From: Spirochaeta isovalerica | GTDB lineage: Bacteria; Spirochaetota; Spirochaetia; DSM-2461 | DNA: 64,000 nt | Assembly: GCF_014207565.1 (NCBI RefSeq) | Contig: NZ_JACHGJ010000009.1 | Coordinates: 1-64,000, forward strand | Reading direction: 5' to 3' | Made by a program: the position numbers and the translations under genes | Notes under the pieces: model-generated | What the model was told of the DNA's origin: nothing | The model's database searches: none | Seen by the model: only the letters and a program-made list of their open reading frames with translations | Shown here: positions 7,512 to 16,171 of the stretch, piece by piece | Layout of the letters: every line of letters begins with the position of its first letter | Numbering within the stretch: position 1 is the first letter of the stretch

Positions 7512-9404
7512 ATGAAGATCCGCTTTAAACTCGTTCTGCTGGCTTTTATCTATATAACCTGCATCGGGACAATTTCATTGATGGCAATAAGCAGCCGTAT
7601 AAGAGGCGATAAGATTCAGGCTTCGCTCGATCTCGGCGTGGAATTGCAGCTGCGTTCCCGCGATGTTCAAAGCCATATGAAAGATATCGTTTTCGATCTG
7701 TTTGCACCAAAGGTCTATAATCAACTGCGTTCCCTGACGTTCTCTCCCCGCTCCGCTGTTACGTTGACCCAGTGGAAGGAATCTTTGCGGGATTACAATA
7801 GAACGTTCGAACAGTTTATGGAACTGGACCATTTCTATAAAAGCGGAGATTCTCTTATCAGAGACCAGTACCTGACCGCTATTACAATGAATGAAAGAGC
7901 AAACGATATGCTTACCCGTATGGAGGAGAGGTTAATCCTGCTCCGAGGCCAATACAGGACTGTTGATAATCTGTACAATCAAATGCAGAAGGATGAATCT
8001 CTCATCCCCTTTTTTACGGAATTCCAGGAAACCTCCTATTACTTCAAAAATAATTTTGAAAGTTTCATGAATTACTTTATCGGATCTCTTAAGAAAGAGG
8101 GGGTTCGAATTCAAAGGGAGCTGAATGTTTTTCTCATCGTTACCATTGGCATTACCCTGATTCTTTCCGTACTTTTCACATTACTTCTTTCCAGAGATCT
8201 GGTTAATAAGCTGAGAGTTGTCGAAAGTTCGCTAAGACAGGTCGCGAAGGGAAATTTCTCAGTCAAAGTCGATATCAAATCCAATGATGAGTTTGGGGAG
8301 TTCTCTTCCACTCTCAATGAATTGCTGGCGGAACTGAAAGAAAACGTCAACAGCATTCTCAATCTGACCAGAGATATCGGAGGAAATATTGCTGACAACT
8401 CCGATATCCGGGATCTCTATGGTATTGTGGCTACTGCCGTCGTAGAAGATACGAGCGCCGATTCCGTTCTGATACTTCGTTCTGATAGAGAAGCCGGTTA
8501 TACCATAGAAGCTGAGAAAGGTCAGTCCCTTGATGATTATGAGAAGGAGAGAATCCTGGGCCATTTCTCTGAAAAAGTTCTGAGGCGTCAGACTCAGGTT
8601 CTGCTCAACGAGGCTTCCGATGTTCTCGGTTGCCCGGAAGTCCGCACCCTTTTCGCGGTGCCTCTTCTTCTCGACGGAAAATCCTTCGGATATCTGGTTT
8701 CCATGAAGCGCGGACAGAACGAGGCATTTTCCGATCTGGGAATCACGCGCCTGGCGACCTTCGCCGAATACGCCTCTCTTACAATCAATAATTATTTTCA
8801 GCTTCAGGAACTCCTCGAAATCCGCGATGCCCGGTATCAGGCTCTCCAGTCCCAGGTTCAGCCCCATTTTCTTTACAATATTCTTGGGGTCATACTCGGT
8901 TTAAACCGGACGGGAGAGCAGGAAAAGATAACAGAGACTGTTACGGCATTAAAAAATATGCTCCGTTACATTCAGTCCCAGAACAACTGGACTTCCCTGG
9001 AAGAGGAGTGCCAGTTTATCGAGCAGTACTGTCTCCTTCAGAAAATCCGTTTCGGTGATCGCTTCAATTACAAAATTTCCATCGATGATATTTCCCGGCA
9101 CATTCAGATACCCCGCCTTCTGCTCCAGCCCTTAGTGGAGAATTCCGTTATTCACGGGATTGAGCCTATGGAAAAAGATGGCAGCCTGGAACTGATTTGC
9201 GAAGGAATCCGTTTCCATGGAGAATACAGCTCCAGTCTGACAATTAAAGATAACGGCATGGGATTTGATACTTCGGAAATGGATAAAAAATCGAATGTCG
9301 GATTAATGAACGTCCAGCAGAGATTGAAAATAGCCTTTCCCGAATCTGTTTTCCAGATGGAAAGCACTATCGGAGAAGGCACCACGGTAAGGATATCCCT
9401 ATGA
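7512..9404 (+). CDS. YesM/LytS-type sensor histidine kinase
   Basis: A 630-residue membrane kinase. A first helix (about 5-25) and a second (about 203-225) flank an extracytoplasmic sensor of roughly 180 residues. HAMP (about 225-280), a GAF-like domain (about 290-440) and the kinase core follow. The phosphoacceptor is His452 in QPHFLYN, the signature of the His_kinase family of YesM and LytS, and the ATPase domain shows ENSVIHG and DNGMGFD. The ATG at 7512 gives a normal positively charged start (MKIRFK); an earlier frame extension overlaps the divergent gene. It overlaps the response regulator by four bases and lies just upstream of the rhamnose importer, so it probably senses that sugar. 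Confidence 0.9.
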   Translation: MKIRFKLVLLAFIYITCIGTISLMAISSRIRGDKIQASLDLGVELQLRSRDVQSHMKDIVFDLFAPKVYNQLRSLTFSPRSAVTLTQWKESLRDYNRTFEQFMELDHFYKSGDSLIRDQYLTAITMNERANDMLTRMEERLILLRGQYRTVDNLYNQMQKDESLIPFFTEFQETSYYFKNNFESFMNYFIGSLKKEGVRIQRELNVFLIVTIGITLILSVLFTLLLSRDLVNKLRVVESSLRQVAKGNFSVKVDIKSNDEFGEFSSTLNELLAELKENVNSILNLTRDIGGNIADNSDIRDLYGIVATAVVEDTSADSVLILRSDREAGYTIEAEKGQSLDDYEKERILGHFSEKVLRRQTQVLLNEASDVLGCPEVRTLFAVPLLLDGKSFGYLVSMKRGQNEAFSDLGITRLATFAEYASLTINNYFQLQELLEIRDARYQALQSQVQPHFLYNILGVILGLNRTGEQEKITETVTALKNMLRYIQSQNNWTSLEEECQFIEQYCLLQKIRFGDRFNYKISIDDISRHIQIPRLLLQPLVENSVIHGIEPMEKDGSLELICEGIRFHGEYSSSLTIKDNGMGFDTSEMDKKSNVGLMNVQQRLKIAFPESVFQMESTIGEGTTVRISL

Positions 9405-10117
9405 AGATACTCATAGCCGATGATGAGATATATGTGCGGGTTGAATTGAGGTCTCTACTTGAAGACCTGGTCCCCAGCGCCGAAATAATCGAAGCAGGAA
9501 ACGGGACGGAACTGGACAATGCCCTGCAGGAGGATTATTTCAATCTTGTATTTCTGGATATCCGTATGCCGGGAGCCTCGGGTCTCGAGGTCCTGGAAAA
9601 AAACTTTAAAAGGCATCAGAACACGGTGTTTATAATTGTTTCCGGTTATTCGGACTTTGAATATGCCCGGAAAGCCTTGCGTCTCGATGTTACGGAATAT
9701 ATGCTGAAGCCTGTTGACCGGAAAGAGCTGTCTGAAGTTCTGGGTAGAGTCATTCCTCTGGTTGAACTCCATCGCTCAGAAGAGAAAGATATATCTTCAA
9801 GGCTCATTCGGGATGCTGAAACCATCATCTACAAGCGCTACAAAGAAGTGATCGGCGTCGCCCAGATTGCCGACGAGCTGCATGTGTCACCCAACTATCT
9901 CAGCTCCCAGTTTAAAAAACAGAAGGGAATGACCCTTACGAGTTACATTACCGATCTTCGTCTGAAAACAGCCTCGGAGATGCTTAAGCTTCCGGGGGCC
10001 AATATAAAAAACATTTCCGAATCCCTGGGATACCAGAGCAGCCGCCATTTTGCAAGGCTTTTCAAAGAGAAGTTCGGATGTACACCTTCGGAGTATTCGG
10101 AAATGAGCCGAGTGTAG
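9401..10117 (+). CDS. Response regulator, receiver plus AraC-type DNA-binding domain
   Basis: A 238-residue YesN-like regulator. The receiver domain (1-120) has the acidic pair DD at 7-8, the phosphoacceptor Asp53 (FLDIRMPG) and the conserved Lys in MLKPVD. The carboxyl end (about 135-235) has two helix-turn-helix motifs of the AraC family, including SPNYLSSQFKK and the second-helix pattern SESLGYQSSRHFARLFKEK. The long central region of many YesN proteins is missing, so this is a compact form. It is translationally coupled to the kinase (ATGA overlap) and ends 91 bases before the rhamnose-binding protein gene, whose operon it presumably activates. Confidence 0.92.
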   Translation: MKILIADDEIYVRVELRSLLEDLVPSAEIIEAGNGTELDNALQEDYFNLVFLDIRMPGASGLEVLEKNFKRHQNTVFIIVSGYSDFEYARKALRLDVTEYMLKPVDRKELSEVLGRVIPLVELHRSEEKDISSRLIRDAETIIYKRYKEVIGVAQIADELHVSPNYLSSQFKKQKGMTLTSYITDLRLKTASEMLKLPGANIKNISESLGYQSSRHFARLFKEKFGCTPSEYSEMSRV

Positions 10118-10208
10118 AATTTTGCACCTTTCCGTAGATTCCCGTCCTATCCCGTTTCAAAATAGCGGTGGTAGAATTCACTTATCAAAACAAAAAAGGA
10201 AGTGTCAG

Positions 10209-11222
10209 ATGAAGAAAATTTTAACACTGGTTTTAGCTCTTTCTCTTACTGCCGGATTGATGGCAAGCGGTCAGCAGTCTGAACCGAAAGGCGATCAGCC
10301 TTTGAAAATCGTTCTTTTGGTAAAAAGTCTCGGTAACGGATTCTTTGAAGCTGTTGCCGATGGCGGTAAAGAAGCGGCAGCTGAACTCGGAAATGTAGAA
10401 TCCATCTACCAGGGTCCAAGTACAGCAACGGCAGAAGGTCAGATCGATATAATCGAATCTCTTATCGCTCAGAAAGTAGACGGAATCGCAATTTCCGCTA
10501 ACGACAGAGACGCCCTAATCCCCGTAACCAAAAAAGCTATGGCCGCTGGAATCAAAGTCATATCTTTCGACTCGGGTATCGCTCCTGCCGGTAGAATTGT
10601 GGACCTCATCCCCTCTGATGCCGAACTGATCGGACGCCAGCAGGTTCAGCTTATCGCCGAACTGACAGGATACAAAGGACAGATCGGTATTCTTTCCGCG
10701 ACATCCCAGGCGACAAACCAGAACCTCTGGATCGAGTGGATGTTCGAAGAAATCAAAGATCCCAAATATAAAGATATGGAAATCGTAGAAGTTGTTTACG
10801 GCGATGACGCGGCAGACAAGAGCTATCGCGAAGCAGTGGGCCTTATGCAGAAGTATCCCGGATTGGCCGGAATTATTTCACCCACGACTGTTGGTGTTCT
10901 CGCGGCTTCCAAAGCGATCGAAGACGAAGGCATGAAAGGCAAAGTACAGATTACCGGTCTCGGACTCCCCTCTGAAATGCAGCACTACGTGGAAAACGGA
11001 ACCTGCGGACAGATGGCTCTCTGGAACCCTGTTGACCTCGGATATACCTCCACGATGATCCTCGAAGCCCTGATTACAGGAAAAGTTGACGGTAACGTAG
11101 GAGACAAAATCTCTGTAGGCAGAATGGGAACAGTTACGGTCGGCAAAGACGGCGTATCCATTATGGGCACACCTTTCGTATTCAACAAAGACAACATAGC
11201 CACTTACGCGGCAATGTTCTAA
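10209..11222 (+). CDS. rhaS: Rhamnose ABC transporter, substrate-binding protein
   Basis: A 337-residue periplasmic protein of the ribose-binding/LacI-like fold (peripla_BP_4). The amino end is a signal peptide ending in MASGQQ; there is no lipobox cysteine, so it should be a soluble periplasmic protein. Sugar-binding type segments include KSLGNGFFEAVADG and DGIAISANDRDA. The start is the ATG at 10209, which follows an AAGGAAG Shine-Dalgarno and opens the signal peptide; the open frame extends further upstream but without signal. Assignment to rhamnose rests on its operon with the mutarotase and on the autoinducer-2/rhamnose-type permeases. Another deoxysugar is possible. A strong hairpin follows the gene. 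Confidence 0.85.
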   Translation: MKKILTLVLALSLTAGLMASGQQSEPKGDQPLKIVLLVKSLGNGFFEAVADGGKEAAAELGNVESIYQGPSTATAEGQIDIIESLIAQKVDGIAISANDRDALIPVTKKAMAAGIKVISFDSGIAPAGRIVDLIPSDAELIGRQQVQLIAELTGYKGQIGILSATSQATNQNLWIEWMFEEIKDPKYKDMEIVEVVYGDDAADKSYREAVGLMQKYPGLAGIISPTTVGVLAASKAIEDEGMKGKVQITGLGLPSEMQHYVENGTCGQMALWNPVDLGYTSTMILEALITGKVDGNVGDKISVGRMGTVTVGKDGVSIMGTPFVFNKDNIATYAAMF

Positions 11223-11256
11223 GAGCTCCTTAATTTTCAAGCATAATTTAATGTAC

Positions 11257-11294
11257 GGGATGTCCGGTTTCATAACCGGGCGATCCCTGTTTTT
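11257..11294 (+). terminator. Intercistronic hairpin between rhaS and rhaT
   Basis: GGGAT-gt-CCGGTT, loop tcat, AACCGG-gcg-ATCCC, then TGTTTTT. The structure has the form of an intrinsic terminator inside the operon. Partial termination or 3' protection here would give more binding protein than ATPase and permeases, a common arrangement for ABC importers. Confidence 0.65.
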
Positions 11295-11346
11295 ACTCTT
11301 TATATATTGCGTCATCAGGTGGAGAATATCCTGAAGGGGGAAGATT

Positions 11347-12849
11347 TTGTCAGAGAATATATTGGAATTGAGAGGAATAACCAAATACTTTCCGGGGATC
11401 AAGGCGCTTGATGGTATCGATCTGAATATTCGGGAAGGAGAAGTTCACGCCCTGATCGGAGAAAACGGTGCGGGGAAATCGACACTGGTTAAGATCCTGA
11501 CCGGCGTTTACACTCCCACTGCGGGCAAACTGATCTACGATGGTCAGGACGTGTCCTTCCGCAACGCCCTGGAAGCCCAGGAAATGGGCATTACGGCCAT
11601 CCATCAGGAAGCCTCCATGTTTCCTGAATTATCGGTGGCGGAAAACATTTTCATGGGGCATCACATTAAAGAAAAAGGGGCTCTCAACTGGAAGGCCATG
11701 AGGCATCAGACCCTTGAGCTGATGAAAAAGATGGAAATAGACATCAATCCCGATACCCCTGTAAAAAGTCTGGGAGTGGCCCAGCGGCATATGGTGGAAA
11801 TAGCCAAAGCTCTGTCCATCGATGCCAAAGTCGTGATTATGGACGAGCCGACTTCGGCGCTGACCCTGCGGGAAGTGGAAGAGCTGTACACCATAGTCAG
11901 ACAGCTTAAAAAAGAAAATAAAGCTATCATCTTCATCTCCCATAAATTCGAGGAGATTCAGGAAATCTGTGACAGCTTCACAGTTCTGAGAGATGGAAAA
12001 TATATCGGAGAAGGAAAGGTCGCCGATACGAGCATCGACGAAATCGTTACCATGATGGTCGGACGAAGCCTTGATCAGATGTTCCCCAAGAAGGAAGCAC
12101 ATATTGGAGAGACCGTACTGAAAGTTGACAATCTGACCCGCTACGGAAGCTTCCGGGACATTTCCTTCGAGCTGAAAAAGGGCGAGATCCTGGGTTTTTT
12201 CGGCCTGGTCGGCGCGGGAAGAACCGAAGTTATGCGCACAATTTTCGGAATAGATAAAAAGGACGAGGGAACCGTGCTTCTTAAGGGAAAGGAGCTGAAA
12301 ATTCACTCCCCGGCTCAGGCCATGAGAAAAGGTCTGGCCTATGTCCCCGAAGACAGACAGACCCAGGGCGTGATTCTGGAACAGAGTCTGACCCGCAATA
12401 TTACACTGCCCATTATCGATAAAATCAGCAAACTGGGAAAAGTGAGCCGCAAGAAAGAGAAGCAGGCGACGGGAACCTACGGACGGATGATGGAAATCAA
12501 GGCTGCGGGATGGCACGTCAACGCCGATACGCTTTCGGGAGGGAACCAGCAGAAAGTGGTTCTGGCCAAATGGCTGGCCACGGAACCGGAGATACTCATT
12601 CTCGACGAGCCGACGAAAGGGATCGATGTGGCGACCAAAGCGGCGGTCCACGAATTCGTCTCCGAAATGGCCGGAAAGGGACTGGCGGTTATCATGGTGT
12701 CCTCCGAGCTGCCGGAGATCCTGGGGATGAGCGACCGCATTATTATCATGCACGAAGGGGAAAAAACCGGAGAATTGTCCCGGGCGGAAGCCACTTCGGA
12801 TAAAGTTATCAAAGCCGCCACAGGACACAGGGAGGAAGTACGCTCATGA
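11347..12849 (+). CDS. rhaT: Rhamnose ABC transporter, duplicated ATP-binding protein
   Basis: A 500-residue protein with two ABC ATPase halves, as in RbsA/MglA. The first half has Walker A GENGAGKST (38-46), signature-like LGVAQRHMVEIAKAL and Walker B VVIMDEPTSAL. The second half has a degenerate Walker A (LVGAGRTEV), signature LSGGNQQK and Walker B ILILDEPTKGID. The weak second Walker A is normal in this family. It drives import through the two following permeases. The start is TTG, supported by the strong GGGGGAAG Shine-Dalgarno a few bases upstream and by the family's usual beginning (LELRGITKYFPG). It overlaps the next gene by four bases. Confidence 0.92.
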   Translation: MSENILELRGITKYFPGIKALDGIDLNIREGEVHALIGENGAGKSTLVKILTGVYTPTAGKLIYDGQDVSFRNALEAQEMGITAIHQEASMFPELSVAENIFMGHHIKEKGALNWKAMRHQTLELMKKMEIDINPDTPVKSLGVAQRHMVEIAKALSIDAKVVIMDEPTSALTLREVEELYTIVRQLKKENKAIIFISHKFEEIQEICDSFTVLRDGKYIGEGKVADTSIDEIVTMMVGRSLDQMFPKKEAHIGETVLKVDNLTRYGSFRDISFELKKGEILGFFGLVGAGRTEVMRTIFGIDKKDEGTVLLKGKELKIHSPAQAMRKGLAYVPEDRQTQGVILEQSLTRNITLPIIDKISKLGKVSRKKEKQATGTYGRMMEIKAAGWHVNADTLSGGNQQKVVLAKWLATEPEILILDEPTKGIDVATKAAVHEFVSEMAGKGLAVIMVSSELPEILGMSDRIIIMHEGEKTGELSRAEATSDKVIKAATGHREEVRS

Positions 12850-13826
12850 ACGCGTTAAAAGAGATGTTGAAGAAAAGGGAAGCGACTCTGATCCTTCTTA
12901 TCGTAGTTCTGGCCGTTGCCGTCAGCACCAGGGCTCCGGGTTTTTTGAAAGGCGATAATATTTCCCGCATCGTCAACGATACGTCGATTCTGATCATGGT
13001 TGGCATCGGTCAGTTTTTTGTCATTCTGACGGGAGGAATCGATCTGTCGGTCGGTTCGGTAATAGCTTTTTCGGGAATGGCGGCCGCCATGATGAACCAG
13101 AGTTCGCCGGGAACACCGGTCATATTAATTTTGCTGGCGGGAATGGCCATAGGCCTTCTTCTCGGTTTGTTTAACGGTGTCATCGTGGCTTACGGCAAAG
13201 TGCCGCCTATAATCGCCACTCTGGGTACCATGAGTATTTTCAGAGGTTTTACTTTTGTTCTCAGCAAAGGCCAGTGGGTCACCGCCCACGAAATGTCTGA
13301 GTCCTACATGAGCATACCTCACGGTCATTTTCTGGGATTGAGCAATCTCATCTGGTCGGCAGTTCTAGTCAGCGTCCTCCTCTTCTTTTTCAGCCGGTAT
13401 ACGCGTAGCGGAAGGGAGATATATGCGATCGGGGGAAATAAGACCGCTGCGAAGTTTGTCGGTGTCAGCGAAAAGAAAGTGAATCTTATCATCTTTTCCA
13501 TGAGCGGACTCCTTTCCGGGCTGGCAGGAGTCATGTGGACGGCCCGATATGCGGCGGCTGTTAACGAAACGGCCACCGGTTTCGAACTGATGACCGTGGC
13601 AGCCTGCGTTCTCGGAGGAGTGAATATAGCCGGAGGAGCCGGTGCGGTACCGGGAGTGATTCTGGGAGCCCTGTTCCTCGGAATCATAAACAACGCCCTT
13701 CCGGTCGTCAACTTTTCACCCTTTTACCAGATGTTCATACAGGGCTTTATCGTTCTGGCCGCCATGTTTATCAACACAATAATGGATAAGCGGAGCGAGA
13801 AAAAAATGCTGAAGAGGAGAGCCTGA
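12846..13826 (+). CDS. rhaP: Rhamnose ABC transporter permease 1
   Basis: A 326-residue membrane protein of the RbsC family (BPD_transp_2) with eight to ten helices. The family pattern VILTGGIDLSVGS near residue 60 and GREIYAIGGNKTAAKFVGV in the cytoplasmic loop that contacts the ATPase are both clear. It forms the membrane channel with the next gene product. It is translationally coupled to rhaT (ATGA) and three bases separate it from rhaQ. Confidence 0.9.
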   Translation: MNALKEMLKKREATLILLIVVLAVAVSTRAPGFLKGDNISRIVNDTSILIMVGIGQFFVILTGGIDLSVGSVIAFSGMAAAMMNQSSPGTPVILILLAGMAIGLLLGLFNGVIVAYGKVPPIIATLGTMSIFRGFTFVLSKGQWVTAHEMSESYMSIPHGHFLGLSNLIWSAVLVSVLLFFFSRYTRSGREIYAIGGNKTAAKFVGVSEKKVNLIIFSMSGLLSGLAGVMWTARYAAAVNETATGFELMTVAACVLGGVNIAGGAGAVPGVILGALFLGIINNALPVVNFSPFYQMFIQGFIVLAAMFINTIMDKRSEKKMLKRRA

Positions 13827-13829
13827 GAT

Positions 13830-14873
13830 ATGGAAATTGATAAAACTCTAGCCAGTTCTGATCGACTGGTGGACGAAAATAAAAGGTTGATTTCGAAAAT
13901 CGGAAGTCTGCTGGCCCGTTGGGAAGGAATTCTCGTACTAATTATCATTGGTATGGTTATCGTATTTTCCAATATTACGCCCTACTTTCTCGATTATTTT
14001 AATCTTATGAACGCCACGTTCACTTTTATGGAAAAAGCGGTTCTCGCCCTGCCGATTATATTTATCATTCTCAGCGGTGATATCGATATTTCCGGAGCGG
14101 CCATTATCGCTCTATCGTCGTTTTCCATGGGATTTGCCTCTTCCCATGGCGCCGGAACCGCACAGGTCGTGATAACAGGATTGGCTGTCGGGGCTCTCGC
14201 GGGAGCGTTCAATGCCGTTTTCATCATAAACTTCGGTATTCCCGCCATTGCTGTGACCCTGGCGACGCAGTCCTTTTTCAGAGGAATTTCCCAGGCGATA
14301 CTGGAAGACCAGGCTTACACTCACTATCCCGAATCATTCAGCTATTTCGGTCAGGGTTATATTCCGGGAACGATTATCCCCTTCGAATTGATATTCTTTC
14401 TCGTTCTGGCAGGCATCTTCGCTTATGTCCTCCACTTCACCTCTTACGGGCGCAAGCTTTATGCTATCGGCAACAGCGCTACGGCTGCCCGGTTTTCCGG
14501 TGTGCCAGTAAACCGTATCCGCTTTACCAATTTTGTTCTTCACGGCCTTTTTGCCGGTATCGTCGCGGTTCTTCTCACATCCCGTATCGGCAGCACCAGG
14601 CCGAACATTGCCAACGGTTGGGAACTGGAAGCCATAACTCTGGTCGTTCTCGGCGGCGTTTCCATTACGGGAGGAAAGGGAAGCATTGTCGGTGTTATCC
14701 TCTCCATCTTCCTGATCGGCTACCTGAAGTTCGGAATGGGTCTGATCAATCTTTCGGCCAAAGTCATGATTATAACAACGGGATTCCTGCTGATTACAGC
14801 TGTTCTGATTCCTGTTATCATAGATGCGGTCGGCAGGAGAAACAAGCTGAAAATGCAGCGGAGAAGAGGATGA
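13830..14873 (+). CDS. rhaQ: Rhamnose ABC transporter permease 2
   Basis: A 347-residue RbsC-family permease, paralogous to the preceding one. It shows [33 protein letters not shown] and a glycine-rich [13 protein letters not shown] near the end. About 30 hydrophilic residues precede the first helix. Two distinct permeases with one duplicated ATPase is the organisation of the rhizobial rhamnose importer (RhaSTPQ). Four bases separate it from the mutarotase gene. Confidence 0.9.
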   Translation: MEIDKTLASSDRLVDENKRLISKIGSLLARWEGILVLIIIGMVIVFSNITPYFLDYFNLMNATFTFMEKAVLALPIIFIILSGDIDISGAAIIALSSFSMGFASSHGAGTAQVVITGLAVGALAGAFNAVFIINFGIPAIAVTLATQSFFRGISQAILEDQAYTHYPESFSYFGQGYIPGTIIPFELIFFLVLAGIFAYVLHFTSYGRKLYAIGNSATAARFSGVPVNRIRFTNFVLHGLFAGIVAVLLTSRIGSTRPNIANGWELEAITLVVLGGVSITGGKGSIVGVILSIFLIGYLKFGMGLINLSAKVMIITTGFLLITAVLIPVIIDAVGRRNKLKMQRRRG

Positions 14874-14877
14874 ACGT

Positions 14878-15192
14878 ATGGAGCGAATCGCTTTTAAGAT
14901 GAAACTGAAACCGGGCTTTGAAGAGGAGTACCGCAAGCGCCATGACGCCATCTGGCCCGAGCTTATTGATCTTCTCAAAGAGCAGGGCATTGAGGATTAC
15001 TCCATATTCTGGGATCAGGAGACCAACTATCTGTTCGGGGTCCAGAAAGTTTCAGAAGGTGAAGGAAGCCAGGATCTGGGGAGTAATCCCGTTGTGCAGA
15101 AATGGTGGGAATACATGGCGGATATTATGGAGGTAAACGGAGATAATTCACCGGTTACCATTCCATTAAAGGAAGTTTTTTACCTGAAGTAG
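14878..15192 (+). CDS. rhaM: L-rhamnose mutarotase
   Basis: A 104-residue cytosolic enzyme that interconverts alpha and beta anomers of L-rhamnose. It matches the RhaM/RhaU family along its whole length: the amino end with RHDAIWPEL carrying the catalytic His22, the central [15 protein letters not shown], the tandem tryptophans in [11 protein letters not shown] and the carboxyl P-L-x-E-V-F-Y-L. It is the last gene of the importer operon and the best evidence for rhamnose as substrate. No isomerase, kinase or aldolase gene for rhamnose is present in the window. Confidence 0.95.
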   Translation: MERIAFKMKLKPGFEEEYRKRHDAIWPELIDLLKEQGIEDYSIFWDQETNYLFGVQKVSEGEGSQDLGSNPVVQKWWEYMADIMEVNGDNSPVTIPLKEVFYLK

Positions 15193-15208
15193 GAGATTCC
15201 GGGAAAAA

Positions 15209-15262
15209 GAGAGGAGCGGAAAATATCACGGGCATGGATATTTCTTCTCCTCTTTTTTTTTC
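15209..15262 (+). terminator. Intrinsic terminator of the rha operon
   Basis: AGAGGAG-cg-GAAAATAT pairs with ATATTTC-tt-CTCCTCT across a GC-containing loop and is followed by a run of nine T. It starts 17 bases after the rhaM stop codon. Confidence 0.85.
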
Positions 15263-15295
15263 CCCTTTATATAAAATGTATTACAATTGAGTCAA

Positions 15296-16012
15296 ATGCT
15301 GAAAAATGTCTTGCTTATCACTGCACTTGTTTCCGCTTTATTCTCCCTGAACAGTGAACCTCTTACCATCTCAACAATTGAAGGGTCGCCCGTTTCCGAT
15401 ATCTGTTCAATGATAATCAGGGATATTTACGAAAAAGCCGGGTTGGAAATCACTATCGTACCCATGCCTGCCGTACGGGCCACGTCCGAGTCGACGGCGG
15501 GGAAGATAGATGGGGAGACACATAGAATTGAGGCATATGGAGATAAACATGAAGAGCTTCTGATCGTCCCCTTCTCCTATTACAGCATTGATACGAATCT
15601 TTTTACCCAGCAAAACAACCCCGCGGCAGGAAAAAGCCTGAGCGAACTTTCCGATTACAAATTCGTTATTCTCAAAGGCGTCAGTCAATCACAGGAACTG
15701 ACCAGAGGATTTCCCCGCGTTCAGGAGTTCGAAGACTCTGAAACGATGATCCGTTTTCTGATGATAAAACGGGCGGACTTTGCCATACTGAGCCGCCTCC
15801 ATGGTATGGAGGTTCTGAAAAAGTTGAGGGCTGACGACATCATTCCTCTGGAACCGCCTGTTGATGAAACACGACTCTATCATTATGTCCATAAAAAGCA
15901 CGGAGATCTCGTTCCCCTGCTGATGAAGACCATGAAGGAAATGGAACAATCGGGAGAACTGGCGGAAATTATCCGGCGGGCAGAAGAAGAAGTAACGGGA
16001 ACCGACTGGTAG
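15296..16012 (+). CDS. Orphan periplasmic solute-binding protein (family 3-like)
   Basis: A 238-residue protein with a signal peptide (about 1-20). It has the two-lobed arrangement of amino-acid-type binding proteins: TISTIEGSPVSD at the start, EIYEKAGLEI-like and IPxxR-like segments (VPMPAVRA) and a carboxyl lobe ending in a helix. No permease or ATPase is adjacent, so it may feed a transporter encoded elsewhere or serve as a sensor subunit. The ATG at 15296 is preferred to a TTG three codons earlier. A second protein of the same general kind lies at 24893-25600. Confidence 0.65.
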   Translation: MLKNVLLITALVSALFSLNSEPLTISTIEGSPVSDICSMIIRDIYEKAGLEITIVPMPAVRATSESTAGKIDGETHRIEAYGDKHEELLIVPFSYYSIDTNLFTQQNNPAAGKSLSELSDYKFVILKGVSQSQELTRGFPRVQEFEDSETMIRFLMIKRADFAILSRLHGMEVLKKLRADDIIPLEPPVDETRLYHYVHKKHGDLVPLLMKTMKEMEQSGELAEIIRRAEEEVTGTDW

Positions 16013-16136
16013 GAACCGGCGTTCTTTTTGTCAACGTCGGAGACAGATCCCACGGTTACCGACATTTCGATAATCTGGAGGGAATCGACCTTCCCCCTAT
16101 GGATTATCAATTGAGAAAGAGGATGTCTCATTTTTC

Positions 16137-16165
16137 TTGACACCGCCCTGCCGGAGTTTTATAGT
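16137..16165 (+). promoter_or_regulatory. Sigma-70 promoter giving a probable leaderless transcript
   Basis: TTGACA (16137-16142), a 17-base spacer and TATAGT (16160-16165) make a near-consensus promoter. The ATG of the next gene begins six bases after the -10 box, so transcription should start at or next to the start codon. No Shine-Dalgarno exists. Confidence 0.7.
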
Positions 16166-16171
16166 AAATTT

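Noticed and set aside
10122-10208. Longer start for the rhamnose-binding protein
   Set aside because: The signal peptide begins at 10209 after a good Shine-Dalgarno; the upstream residues are not signal-like.
11629-12828. A 399-codon open frame on - opposite rhaT
   Set aside because: The + strand carries clear ABC ATPase motifs; the antisense frame is a codon-bias shadow.
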